64,000 bases of DNA from JASHSH01 sp036490215 (lineage in GTDB: Bacteria; Pseudomonadota; Alphaproteobacteria; Rhodospirillales; Magnetospirillaceae). The stretch spans positions 1-64,000 of the forward strand of contig DASXEH010000042.1 in assembly GCA_036490215.1 (NCBI GenBank). Direction: 5' to 3'. Below are positions 41,369 through 49,959 of the stretch, piece by piece. A model generated the notes under the pieces. It saw only the letters and a program-made list of their open reading frames with translations. It was not told the DNA's origin and made no database searches. The stretch's first letter is position 1. Each line of letters begins with the position of its first letter. The position numbers and the translations under genes are program-made.

Positions 41369-41528
41369 CATTCGTCTCCTCGCGCTCCGCCGCGTGACGC
41401 CAATATCTTATCCAATACAAAGCAGACATGAAGCGGTTTATCTTTTCTCCGACGCGACCGATTCTGAGAATGAATCGCGCCTTTCGATGCGAATCGACGC
41501 GTCACCTGATCGGCGGATCAATCAGCGT

Positions 41529-43583
41529 CTAGCCGACCGCCGCAGCCCCTGATCGCGCGCCGATCCCGTGGGCTTCCGCAGCATAATCTTGGACCGCGAC
41601 CACAAGGTTGTGGACGGCGCGGCTCAGATCATCTGATCCGCCGATCTCGAACGACGCCATCGCTGACCTTTCGTCGCGCCCCAAAAATTCGCCATGCAAA
41701 AGTTTCGTCAACGCATCGTAGCGGCTCGCGCGGGCCTCATCGGGCCCGCCGGCCTCAAATTGCCGCGTGATCGCGGTGACGTTGGCGGCGCCACATATGA
41801 CACGTATCGCGATCAGTATGTCGCGGACACGATCAAGATGGGCCGCATGCGATCGCCCCTGGAGCAGCAGGCGTTGCCGGGCGATTTCCGCGCGCGTGCT
41901 CGTTACGCCGGCGTCCTGACGGAGTTGGTCAAGGTTGCGCGCCACACTCCCATCGGGACCGAGCACACGAGACGCCAAGGCCATGTTCGCCGTCAGCGCC
42001 GCCAAAACAGCATCGGAAAGGACATCGCCCTCCTTGGCGGGCCACAGCAAAAAGCTTCCCGCTAAGCCGATACACGCGCCGATAACTTCGTTGATCGCTC
42101 GGGTGGAAATCAGATCGCTGGCGGGATGGATGAAGTCGGATACGAGTACGAACATCGGCGTCAGGAAGATCACGAACAGGGCGTAGTTGACCAGACGCAG
42201 CGCGATCACCACAGCCGACAGCGGCGCGATGAAGAGCAGCATTTCGAATGGACCCGACAGGCGCGCAATCAGGATCGCCGTGAGCACACCGCCGACGATG
42301 CTGCCCACAGCACGTTCGAACACGCGCAGCCACGTATTGGCGCCCAGGGGTTGCATGACCACAAGCACCGCGATCGTCCCCCAATAGGAGAACGTCACAT
42401 CCAACCAGGCACCGATGCCATAGGAGATCGTGACGGCCACGGCCACCCTCAGAGCATGACGCCAGACGGGTGCCAAAGCTTTGAGGCTGAAGCGGCCCGC
42501 CACAGTTTTGCTGACGGTCTCCTCAGGTTCGGGCTCGTCCCAATGATGAGCCAGTGCGACCACCTCTTCCGCAGCGGCGGCGACCGCATGGGCAACGACA
42601 CCTTGGTGGCCCAGCGCCTCATCCCGAAGCGCTGTCCCTTCCGCCACCAAAATCTCGGAGTCCGGCACCACTTTTTCAGACTGCTGGACCACCTGATGGA
42701 GGAGTCGGCGCAGCCCATCGACCAGAGGGCGTTCGACCGAAGCATCGAACGGATGCTCGGCCCTGGCGCGATGGTGGCCGAGAGCGACCAACACCGAGAA
42801 GATATGCCCCGCGAAGTCGATGCCGTGGCTGAAATGCGGACGGCCGGTGGCAAGGCGCGCGGCGGCCTCGCGGCCACGTTCGATCGCAAGGCGCACGGCG
42901 CGGCGATGCCCGCCGTCGAAATCAACCCACCCGGCGCCACCGTGCTCGGCTTCCGCATCGAGTTGCTGCAGACGAATCGTCATATCGTGCAGCCTGACGA
43001 AGATCGCGATCAACGCACGGCGCGCCGGAAGCTGAGGGTCGGTGCGCCAGACATAAACGCAGAGCAGCGTCGCCCAGACCGCTCCGAGCAGAAAGCATCC
43101 GGCGAGTTCCAATGCCGAGGCCGCATCGCGCGGAGACGATACGCCGACCACGACGGCGATGGCAGCAATGAGGCCGATTTGCGAGGGCACCGGACCGAAT
43201 GTCGGGCGATAGGAGCGGGCGAGACCGCAGAGCAGGACCAGGATGAAAAGGACGATGCCGCCGGCCACTGGTCCCCAGTGTGCCCCATAGGCGGAAATCG
43301 AAATGGCCAGCGTCGCGCCGACCGCGAACGTCGCCAGGGTTTTGAGACGCGGCCGGTCGGGGCCGCCGGGGTCGCAGAGACAGGTCCAGAATGCGGCCAC
43401 GGCGCCATAAGCCAAGTCCGGTATATGCAATTGAAGGTCGGCAATCAGCATGACGGCGATCGCCAGAGAAGCCCGCAGGCCTTCGACGATGCCAATCTGC
43501 TCGGCCGTAAAGGCAAAGACATGGCCTTCCGACCAGCGTGTCCGGCGATTGAAAGCCGACAGAAACTTCGTCGTTAACAGCAT
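41529..43583 (-). CDS. FUSC family transporter (aromatic acid/efflux exporter-like)
   Basis: The 684-residue inner-membrane protein has two membrane halves, each of about five to six helices (about 30-185 and 370-515), separated by a soluble helical region (about 190-360), and a C-terminal soluble domain. The segment YWGTIAVLVVMQPLGANTWLRVFERAVGSIVGG in shortened form is the FUSC/AaeB hallmark. Relatives export aromatic acids or fusaric acid. AaeB-type genes are often next to a LysR regulator; here only a fragment resembling a LysR C-terminus remains (see 43644). Confidence 0.8.
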   Translation of the reverse strand: MLLTTKFLSAFNRRTRWSEGHVFAFTAEQIGIVEGLRASLAIAVMLIADLQLHIPDLAYGAVAAFWTCLCDPGGPDRPRLKTLATFAVGATLAISISAYGAHWGPVAGGIVLFILVLLCGLARSYRPTFGPVPSQIGLIAAIAVVVGVSSPRDAASALELAGCFLLGAVWATLLCVYVWRTDPQLPARRALIAIFVRLHDMTIRLQQLDAEAEHGGAGWVDFDGGHRRAVRLAIERGREAAARLATGRPHFSHGIDFAGHIFSVLVALGHHRARAEHPFDASVERPLVDGLRRLLHQVVQQSEKVVPDSEILVAEGTALRDEALGHQGVVAHAVAAAAEEVVALAHHWDEPEPEETVSKTVAGRFSLKALAPVWRHALRVAVAVTISYGIGAWLDVTFSYWGTIAVLVVMQPLGANTWLRVFERAVGSIVGGVLTAILIARLSGPFEMLLFIAPLSAVVIALRLVNYALFVIFLTPMFVLVSDFIHPASDLISTRAINEVIGACIGLAGSFLLWPAKEGDVLSDAVLAALTANMALASRVLGPDGSVARNLDQLRQDAGVTSTRAEIARQRLLLQGRSHAAHLDRVRDILIAIRVICGAANVTAITRQFEAGGPDEARASRYDALTKLLHGEFLGRDERSAMASFEIGGSDDLSRAVHNLVVAVQDYAAEAHGIGARSGAAAVG

Positions 43584-43643
43584 ATCCCACCCGATCAGTT
43601 GACCAAGTCTAACAAATCGGGAAGGCGTGGAAAGGCGAGAGCG

Positions 43644-43805
43644 ATGAAATTGCCGTTGGCAGGCTTCAAACTGTATTTCCCCGAACGCGATCGCACTCAG
43701 CCGAAGCTGCGCCCCCCGATCGACTTTCTGCAGGAGCGGCGGATCAAATCAGGGTCCGCAGTTCAGCAACCAGACGGCTACACTGATCCTCTGTTCCGAT
43801 CGTGA
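43644..43805 (+). pseudogene. Remnant of a LysR-type regulator C-terminus
   Basis: Codons from 43644 read MKLPLAGFKLYFPERDRTQP and then KLRPPIDFLQERR. This matches the end of LysR-family substrate domains (a hydrophobic strand, YFP/YPxRR, then LRxFIDFLxER). No DNA-binding half or further effector domain exists; the sequence upstream belongs to the FUSC gene on the other strand, and the frame runs 62 bases into the end of hisC. It therefore looks like a decayed fragment, not an active gene. A genuine short gene is possible but less likely. Confidence 0.5.
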
Positions 43806-44796
43806 TGCGCAGGAAGTCCTCGATGCGAGGTTTCTTAAAATGACGCACGAGGATGCCGCGTTCGCGCAGTTGCGCCGCAAGGTCGCCGCCCTTGCGTTTC
43901 GGGTGACGCGCGAAGACGAAGTTCGCCAGGGACGGCAGAACCTCGAAGCCCAATGCGGCGAGTTCGCGAACCAAAGCGTCGCGGCTCGTGATGATCCGGC
44001 CGCGTGTCTCTTGGAACCACGCATCATCGTTGATGGCCTCGACCGCGCCGGCTTGCGCGAGGCTGTCGAGAGGATAGGAGTTGAAGCTGTCCTTCACGCG
44101 TTCGAGCGCCTCGATCAAAGGCCGCTGGCCAATGGCAAAGCCCACGCGCAGCCCGGCCAGCGCCCGCGACTTGGAGAGCGTCTGGATGACGAGCAGATTG
44201 TCGTGGCGCGCGACGAGCGGGATCGCGCTCTCGGCGCCGAAATCGACATAGGCTTCGTCGATTACCACCAACTGGTCCCGATGCTCGGCCAACAGCGACT
44301 CGATGGCCGCACACGACAGTCCGATGCCGGTCGGGGCGTTCGGATTGGGAAGGATGATCGCGCTGCACGGCCGCCGATAATCGGCGATCTGTACGTTCAT
44401 CCCGGCATCGAGCGGAATCTCCTCGTAGCGGATTCCGTAGAGGCCGCAATAGACCGGATAGAAGCTGTAGGTGATGTCCGGGAACAGCAGCGGCCCGTCA
44501 TGCTTCAACAGGCCCAGGAAGGTGTGGGCCAAGACCTCGTCCGAGCCGTTGCCGACAAACACCTCGTCCGGCGCGACGTGAAACCGGGTCGCGATCGCTT
44601 CACGCAGACGAGTGGCTTGCGGATCGGGGTAGAGGCGCAGCCGGTCCGTCGCGGCACCGATCGCTGCCAGGACACGCGGTGACGGCGCGTAGGGATTCTC
44701 ATTGGTGTTGAGTTTGACGATACCGTCACGCTTCGGCTGCTCGCCAGGCACATAGGGCGACAGATCGTGAACGACGGAACTCCAGAAACGGGTCAT
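43744..44796 (-). CDS. hisC: Histidinol-phosphate aminotransferase
   Basis: HisC converts imidazole-acetol phosphate and glutamate to histidinol phosphate (and can act on aromatic amino acids). The 350-residue enzyme has the PLP lysine K209 in TLSKSRALAGLRVGF, LNTNENPYAPSP, GNGSDEVLAHTF, LPNPNAPTG and DEAYVDF. The gene is separated from hisD and hisG by the tRNA-Phe/yacG/maf block but lies on the same strand. Its 3' end is overlapped by the LysR-like fragment. Confidence 0.93.
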   Translation of the reverse strand: MTRFWSSVVHDLSPYVPGEQPKRDGIVKLNTNENPYAPSPRVLAAIGAATDRLRLYPDPQATRLREAIATRFHVAPDEVFVGNGSDEVLAHTFLGLLKHDGPLLFPDITYSFYPVYCGLYGIRYEEIPLDAGMNVQIADYRRPCSAIILPNPNAPTGIGLSCAAIESLLAEHRDQLVVIDEAYVDFGAESAIPLVARHDNLLVIQTLSKSRALAGLRVGFAIGQRPLIEALERVKDSFNSYPLDSLAQAGAVEAINDDAWFQETRGRIITSRDALVRELAALGFEVLPSLANFVFARHPKRKGGDLAAQLRERGILVRHFKKPRIEDFLRITIGTEDQCSRLVAELRTLI

Positions 44797-44855
44797 GATT
44801 CACGCCCCACGCCTGTTCTAGCGCGCGCCAAATCCGCAGCGATTACGGGGGGTAG

Positions 44856-44931
44856 TGGTGCCCAGGGCCGGAATCGAACCAGCGACACCGTGATTTTCAG
44901 TCACGTGCTCTACCAACTGAGCTACCTGGGC
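44856..44931 (-). tRNA. tRNA-Phe (anticodon GAA)
   Basis: A complete 76-base cloverleaf reads on the minus strand: acceptor GCCCAGG/CCTGGGC, D-arm GCTC...GAGC, anticodon stem CGTGA/TCACG with loop CTGAAAA (anticodon GAA), T-arm with TTCGATT and an encoded CCA. It lies between yacG and hisC, the usual alphaproteobacterial location next to yacG. Confidence 0.97.
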
Positions 44932-45018
44932 GCCGCGGCGAACGCCGTGCGAGAGGGCGCTTATAGACAATATCCTGGGACCTGTCCATAGGCCCTAAAG
45001 CATTGGAAAGGCTTGTTC

Positions 45019-45207
45019 TCAGGCCTTCCCGTCATCGTCGAACGGCTCGTCGGAGTTGGCCGGCCCGCCGTCGCCGGGCACCACATAGACCTCGCCCAGC
45101 CAGCGGGCCAGGTCGACCTGCTTGCATCGGGCCGAGCAGAAGGGACTATAGCGACTGTCCAAAGGCTTGCCGCAGATCGGACAGCCGTGCTTGGCATTGT
45201 CGTTCAT
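45019..45207 (-). CDS. yacG: DNA gyrase inhibitor YacG
   Basis: The 62-residue zinc protein has four cysteines in CPICGKPL and FCSARCK, a treble-clef-like YacG motif, followed by LARWLGEVYVVPGDG. YacG binds GyrB and inhibits gyrase in vitro. Its start overlaps the stop of the RNase E/G gene (ATGA). Confidence 0.93.
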   Translation of the reverse strand: MNDNAKHGCPICGKPLDSRYSPFCSARCKQVDLARWLGEVYVVPGDGGPANSDEPFDDDGKA

Positions 45208-46271
45208 CGCGCCAATTCCTCGACCGCGAACATATCGATGTCGCGCCGTTCGACCAAGGTGAGCGGACGGCCCAAACGCCGCCCGGTTTCAGCCATAACA
45301 GCAGGACGCGCCCGCAGTTCAGAAACGGCGCGTGGGGGCAACGCGAGAGCGAAAGCCGTGCCCGGCCGCGCCGCAGTCTCCTGCAACACGGCGCGCACAC
45401 CGTCGAGCGCCAAAGTTAGCGGATTGGGCATCGCGGAGAGCGGCTCGAGCATGATCTCGGCCAGACTCGGCCCCGAACGGCGGCGCGTCATCTCGATCAT
45501 GCCGAGCGGCGTATGGCCCGCTACCTGCGCCGGCGCAGGATCCTCGGCCACCGCGGCGCGCATCGCTTCGACCAGCTTCATCAGCTTGCGGCGATCGCGC
45601 GTGGGAATGACGTCGATCAGGATATGCCCGGCGATGCCACGCAGCCGCAGATGCCGGGCGATGGCCGGGAGCGCGGCGGCATTCGCGGCGGCCGGCGCCT
45701 GCCCTGCGCCATCGATATCGATCACCGTAGCGGCTGCGGTCTCGGCGAAATCGAGCGCCACGCTGCTGGGCAGCACGACGCGACGCGCCAATGCCTCGTC
45801 CAGCGCATCGGCCGCGCCCGAATCGATAAAGCAGTGGGGGTTGCAGGTGGCGTCGGGGAAGATGCTGCGCATCTCCGCAAGCGCGGCCCTGTCGTCCACC
45901 GTGACGTGAACGATGTCAGGATGCAGGACCAGGGCGCGCGCAACAGGCGCATGACGAATCGGCTTTGCTTCGGCCGGCGCAGCTTTGGCCTCGGCACCTT
46001 TACCCGGCCGCGCAGCGACCGCGATTTCGACCAGGGTCTTTGAACCGACGCTCAGGCCCGACGGTTTGGCGAGATAGGCCGGCAACGGTTCGCCGATTTC
46101 CACGAAGGCGGCATTGAGCGCCGGCATCATTTCGAGGACGCGGCCTTCGACGATATCGCCCGGCGCGACTGCGCCACGATCGACCATGAATTCGATCACT
46201 TGCCCGCCATCGAGCAGCGCGATTCGCGTCTCGCCCGGGCTGACCGAAACGACGGCTTCGTCAACCGCCAT
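45204..46271 (-). CDS. Ribonuclease E/G family protein (short form)
   Basis: The 355-residue protein has an S1-like N-terminal region (DIVEGRVLEMMPALNAAFVEIGEPLPAYL) and the RNase E/G catalytic core: VIDIDG supplies one metal-binding Asp, LRLRGIAGHILIDVIP the second, and PLGMIEMTRRRSGPSL is the conserved end of the DNase-I-like domain. It is shorter than RNase G (about 490 residues) and lacks the zinc-link CPxC pair and extended C-terminus, so its quaternary structure may differ. Such short forms are usual next to maf and yacG in Alphaproteobacteria. The ATG at 46271 overlaps maf by 11 bases. Confidence 0.85.
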   Translation of the reverse strand: MAVDEAVVSVSPGETRIALLDGGQVIEFMVDRGAVAPGDIVEGRVLEMMPALNAAFVEIGEPLPAYLAKPSGLSVGSKTLVEIAVAARPGKGAEAKAAPAEAKPIRHAPVARALVLHPDIVHVTVDDRAALAEMRSIFPDATCNPHCFIDSGAADALDEALARRVVLPSSVALDFAETAAATVIDIDGAGQAPAAANAAALPAIARHLRLRGIAGHILIDVIPTRDRRKLMKLVEAMRAAVAEDPAPAQVAGHTPLGMIEMTRRRSGPSLAEIMLEPLSAMPNPLTLALDGVRAVLQETAARPGTAFALALPPRAVSELRARPAVMAETGRRLGRPLTLVERRDIDMFAVEELAR

Positions 46272-46881
46272 GGCCGATCCGTGCGAGCAACGCCGCCGTC
46301 TCGAAGAGCGGCAGACCGACGACATTGGAATAGGAACCAGAGAGGAAACGCACGAAAGCCGCGGCGCGGCCCTGGATCGCATAACCGCCGGCTTTGCCGT
46401 GCCACTCGCCACTCGCGACATAGGCGCCGATATCTTCAGAGGTCAGCCGCTTGAAGGTGACGATGGTGGTCACCACACGCGAGGCCGCTTTGCCATCCGG
46501 CGTCAGCAAGCACACGCCGCTGATGACGCGATGACGGCGGCCGGAAAGAAGCGCAAGACAGGATCGTGCCTCGGCTTCGGTCTCAGCCTTGGGCAGAATG
46601 CGCCGCCCACAGGCAACAACCGTGTCCGCGCCAAGAATGTTCAACCCGGGATGCCGCGACTGCACGGCGCGCGCTTTGCCATCGGCCAGACGCGCCGCCA
46701 GCGCGAGCGGAGTCTCGCCCGGCTGCGGCGTTTCATCGATTGCGGCCGGATCGATCGCCGCGGGCGTGACGCCGATCTGCGCCAACAGGTCTTTGCGGCG
46801 CGGCGAACCGGAGGCGAGAACGAGAGAAAGGGCATCCATAGGCTGGATGTCGCCCGATATCGTCGCGCGGTCAAGCCTCAT
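46261..46881 (-). CDS. maf: Maf family nucleotide pyrophosphatase
   Basis: Maf proteins hydrolyse dTTP, UTP or modified nucleotides. The 206-residue protein has the signature LVLASGSPRRKDLLAQIG, ILGADTVVACGRRILPKAE, LSGRRHRVISGVCLLTPDG and GGYAIQGRAAAF. The ATG at 46881 overlaps the upstream stop codon (ATGA) and has AGGA about eleven bases away; a start at 46839 (MDALSLVLASG) would give the usual family length and cannot be excluded. Confidence 0.92.
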   Translation of the reverse strand: MRLDRATISGDIQPMDALSLVLASGSPRRKDLLAQIGVTPAAIDPAAIDETPQPGETPLALAARLADGKARAVQSRHPGLNILGADTVVACGRRILPKAETEAEARSCLALLSGRRHRVISGVCLLTPDGKAASRVVTTIVTFKRLTSEDIGAYVASGEWHGKAGGYAIQGRAAAFVRFLSGSYSNVVGLPLFETAALLARIGHGG

Positions 46882-47324
46882 AGCGCCGGCGTTCCTGTGG
46901 GCGGGAAACGGGCGAGGATGCGCTTGCGCAAATCATCGCGTACCGCGCGATAGGCTTCGAGCCGCTGATCGCGACTGCCTTCGATCATGGTCGGGTCGAA
47001 GGTGTTCCAGAAGATAGCCTCGCGCGCCGCATCGCGGGTCATTTCCACCGCATGGTGCTGCGCCTCGGGCGATAGCGCTACCACGAGATCGAAGGTTTCG
47101 TCGTCTTCCAATTCCTCGAAACTATGCGGGCGATGTCCCGAAATATCGATGCCGATCTCGTCCATCACGGCAACCGAAAAGGGATCGAGATCGCCTTTGA
47201 ACACACCCACCGACTTCACCTTCAGATTGAGACCATGAAAATGATTGAGCAACGCCGCAGCCATGGGCGAGCGTGTGGCGTTGTAAGTGCAGGCGAAGAG
47301 AACGGTGGCTGGGAGCGCGCTCAC
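46878..47324 (-). CDS. Low-molecular-weight phosphatase / ArsC-like protein
   Basis: The 148-residue protein has the LMW protein tyrosine phosphatase loop CTYNATRS (CX5RS, beginning at C12) and a late FDP (WNTFDPTMIEG) providing the general acid. Arsenate reductases of the same fold share this motif. In the conserved block with UPF0262 and maf it is usually annotated as a phosphatase; the in vivo substrate is unknown. It lies 8 bases downstream of the UPF0262 gene. Confidence 0.85.
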   Translation of the reverse strand: MSALPATVLFACTYNATRSPMAAALLNHFHGLNLKVKSVGVFKGDLDPFSVAVMDEIGIDISGHRPHSFEELEDDETFDLVVALSPEAQHHAVEMTRDAAREAIFWNTFDPTMIEGSRDQRLEAYRAVRDDLRKRILARFPPTGTPAL

Positions 47325-47332
47325 GGTGCCGC

Positions 47333-47824
47333 TCAGCCCCGCCCATGCAGGACATAGATCAGCGTGAACAGGCGCCGCGCCGTGGCTTCGTCGATCGCCA
47401 CCATGCCGGCCAGGCGCTCGCGCAAGATCCGCGAACCTTCGTTATGGAGCCCGCGCCGCCCCATATCGATCGCCTCGATACGATGCGGCGGCGCATTGCG
47501 GATGGCATCGTGATAGCTCTCGCAGATGGTGAAATAGTCGCGAATGATCTGACGCAGCGGCGCCAGCGGCAGCACGATTTCGCCTAAACGGGCATCGGCC
47601 TCGTTGTGGATCGCGAGAATCAGGCGCTGGCTGCCCGCTTCCAGCCGCACATGCAGGACATAGGGGCCGTGATAGTCGCCGACCGGCGCAAATTGGTTCT
47701 CTTCGACCAGATCGTAGATCGCCACGGCCCGTTCGTGTTCGATCTCGGGCTTGCGCCGGGCCAGCGACTGCTCGTCGAGGATGACGTTGATCAGACGCTG
47801 GTTATGATCCGGCGCGTCTGCCAT
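47333..47824 (-). CDS. UPF0262 family protein
   Basis: The 163-residue protein contains INVILDEQSLARRKPEIEHERAVAIYDLVEEN (shortened) and FTICESYHDAIRNAPPHRIEAIDMGRRGLHNEG, typical of UPF0262, a family of unknown function confined to Alphaproteobacteria as far as I know. It sits between hisD and the phosphatase, the usual position. It is a useful lineage marker. Confidence 0.9.
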   Translation of the reverse strand: MADAPDHNQRLINVILDEQSLARRKPEIEHERAVAIYDLVEENQFAPVGDYHGPYVLHVRLEAGSQRLILAIHNEADARLGEIVLPLAPLRQIIRDYFTICESYHDAIRNAPPHRIEAIDMGRRGLHNEGSRILRERLAGMVAIDEATARRLFTLIYVLHGRG

Positions 47825-47845
47825 GGCCGATCCGCGCCGCGCGGG

Positions 47846-49138
47846 TTACGACGCGTCCGGCAGATTGAGCCGGATCGCAACCGAGCGGGCATGGGCCCCC
47901 AGACCTTCGGCCTGGGCCAACGTCACCGCCGACGGGCCGAGCGCGCGCAGTGAGTCGGCGTCACAGCCCAGCATCGTGGTGCGCTTCATGAAGTCGAGCA
48001 CGCCGAGGCCTGATGAGAACCGCGCGCTGCGCGCCGTCGGCAGCACGTGATTGGGGCCGCCGAGATAATCGCCGATCGCCTCGGGTGTGAAGCGGCCGAG
48101 GAAGATCGCGCCCGCATTGCGGACCTTCTTCGCCAACCGATCGGGATCGGCCACGGCCAGTTCCAGATGCTCAGGCGCGATGCGATCAATCAACGGCACC
48201 GCCGCGTCGAGATTGGGCACCAGGATCGTCGCGCCATGCGTGCGCCAGCTTTCCGAGGCGATCGCTGTGCGCGGCAGAGTCACAAGCTGCGCCTCGACGG
48301 CGGCCACGACACGCTTCGCAAACGCAGCATCATCGGTGATCAGGATCGACTGAGCGGCGGTATCGTGCTCGGCCTGCGAGAGCAGATCGGCAGCCATCCA
48401 ATCGGGATCGTTGTCGCGATCGGCGATCACCAGGATCTCCGACGGGCCGGCGATCATGTCGATTCCCACCGTGCCGAACACTTGGCGCTTGGCGGCCGCG
48501 ACATAGGCATTGCCGGGACCGACGATCTTGTCTACGGCGCGGATGGTCGCCGTGCCATAGGCGAAAGCACCCACGGCTTGCGCGCCGCCCATACGCCACA
48601 CCTCATTGACACCCGCCAGCCGCGCGGCCGCCAGCACCAACGGGTTGAGCACGCCTTCGGGCGCGGGCACCGCCATAGCCAGGCGATCAACCCCCGCGAC
48701 GCGCGCGGGGATCGCATTCATCAGCACCGACGACGGATAAGCGGCCGTGCCACCGGGCACGTAGAGCCCGACCGCCGTCAGCGGCGTCCAGCGCCAACCC
48801 AAGCGCACACCCTGCGCGTCGACCATGCTCATATCGGCCGGCTTCTGCTTGGCGTGAAAATCCTCGATGCGCTTGGCCGCGACCTTCAGCGCATCGATGG
48901 TCTTGGCCGGACAAGCATCGACCGCCTCGTCCATCTCGGCCTTGGTGACGGCCAGACGGTCGTGACGATCGAAACGACGCGTGTGTTCCAGCAGCGCGGC
49001 ATCGCCCCGGTTGCGCACATCGCCCAGAATCTTGGCAACAGCGGTGTCGACGTCTTCCGAGACCTCGCGCTTCTCATTGAGCAGGCGAACGAAGTCGGCC
49101 TCGAATCCGGGATCGGTCGAAATCAGTTCACGCGGCAT
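47846..49138 (-). CDS. hisD: Histidinol dehydrogenase
   Basis: HisD oxidises histidinol to histidine in two NAD-dependent steps. The 430-residue protein has the family landmarks GLYVPGGTAAYPSSVLMNAIPA (shortened), GGAQAVGAFAYGT, KIVGPGNAYVAAAKR, DMIAGPSEILV and GPNHVLPT with the zinc-binding Gln/His residues in SQAEHDT. Its start overlaps the hisG stop by 11 bases. Confidence 0.95.
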   Translation of the reverse strand: MPRELISTDPGFEADFVRLLNEKREVSEDVDTAVAKILGDVRNRGDAALLEHTRRFDRHDRLAVTKAEMDEAVDACPAKTIDALKVAAKRIEDFHAKQKPADMSMVDAQGVRLGWRWTPLTAVGLYVPGGTAAYPSSVLMNAIPARVAGVDRLAMAVPAPEGVLNPLVLAAARLAGVNEVWRMGGAQAVGAFAYGTATIRAVDKIVGPGNAYVAAAKRQVFGTVGIDMIAGPSEILVIADRDNDPDWMAADLLSQAEHDTAAQSILITDDAAFAKRVVAAVEAQLVTLPRTAIASESWRTHGATILVPNLDAAVPLIDRIAPEHLELAVADPDRLAKKVRNAGAIFLGRFTPEAIGDYLGGPNHVLPTARSARFSSGLGVLDFMKRTTMLGCDADSLRALGPSAVTLAQAEGLGAHARSVAIRLNLPDAS

Positions 49139-49799
49139 CGGCCACTCCTGCCGCGCCGCGGAAGGCTTCGATCCAACCGGCGATCTCTTCGGGTCGCGTC
49201 TTCAGCGCCGCGCGGTTGACCACCAGACGCGAGCTGATATCGGCGATGTGTTCGACCTCGACCAAACCGTTGGCGCGCAAGGTCGAGCCGGTCGAGACCA
49301 GATCGACGATCAGGCGACACAGGCCCAGGCTCGGCGCGAGTTCCATCGCGCCGTTGAGCTTGATGCACTCGGCCTGCACGCCGCGCGCGGCGAAATGCTC
49401 GGCCGTGATGTGCGGGTATTTGGTGGCGATGCGGATATGGCTCCAGCGCGACGGATCGTCGGTGCCGGCCAAAGCGGTCGGCTCGGCCACGGCGAGGCGG
49501 CATTTGCCGATGCCGAGATCGAGCGGCGCGTAGAGTTCGGGATAATCGAATTCCATCAGCACGTCGTTACCGGCAATGCCGAATTGGGCCGCGCCGAAGG
49601 CAACGAAGGTGGCCACGTCGAACGACCGCACCCGGATGATGTCGATATGCGGATGGTTGGTGCGAAAGCGCAGCGCCCGGGACTTGGGGTTGTCGAAGTC
49701 GGCTTCGGGCTCGATCCCGGCGGCCCGCACCAGCGGCATTGCCTCGTCGAGTATGCGCCCCTTCGGAAGGGCCAGCACCAAGGGTTCGGAAACGGTCAC
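49128..49799 (-). CDS. hisG: ATP phosphoribosyltransferase, short form
   Basis: HisG joins ATP and PRPP in the first step of histidine synthesis. The 223-residue protein begins at GTG 49799 with VTVSEPLVLALPKGRILDEA (LPKGR motif) and has the PRPP loop LIVDLVSTGSTLRANGL. It lacks the C-terminal regulatory domain of long HisG, so it is the short form that needs the HisZ subunit; no hisZ gene is in the window. A longer frame to 50078 overlaps the divergent transporter and is rejected. Confidence 0.93.
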   Translation of the reverse strand: MTVSEPLVLALPKGRILDEAMPLVRAAGIEPEADFDNPKSRALRFRTNHPHIDIIRVRSFDVATFVAFGAAQFGIAGNDVLMEFDYPELYAPLDLGIGKCRLAVAEPTALAGTDDPSRWSHIRIATKYPHITAEHFAARGVQAECIKLNGAMELAPSLGLCRLIVDLVSTGSTLRANGLVEVEHIADISSRLVVNRAALKTRPEEIAGWIEAFRGAAGVADAA

Positions 49800-49959
49800 G
49801 TTGACGCACCTACGGCTTAAGAAAGCTCGACGTTTTACAGGGATATGCAGGACAAACGCAAGGTTACGGGGGTTGTTACACGGAATCCGTTTGACAGTCT
49901 CGTGACGGTCAACTTCGCTAAGAGATAAAGCCGGATGGGGCCGGCGCCAGGGAGGAACC

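Noticed and set aside
41455..41480. Iron-responsive (Irr/Fur) box in front of bfr
   Set aside because: The palindrome ATTCT-G-AGAAT is short and does not match the known boxes well.
42126..43577. 483-codon frame antisense to the FUSC gene
   Set aside because: Shadow of the transporter in a GC-rich frame, without family resemblance.
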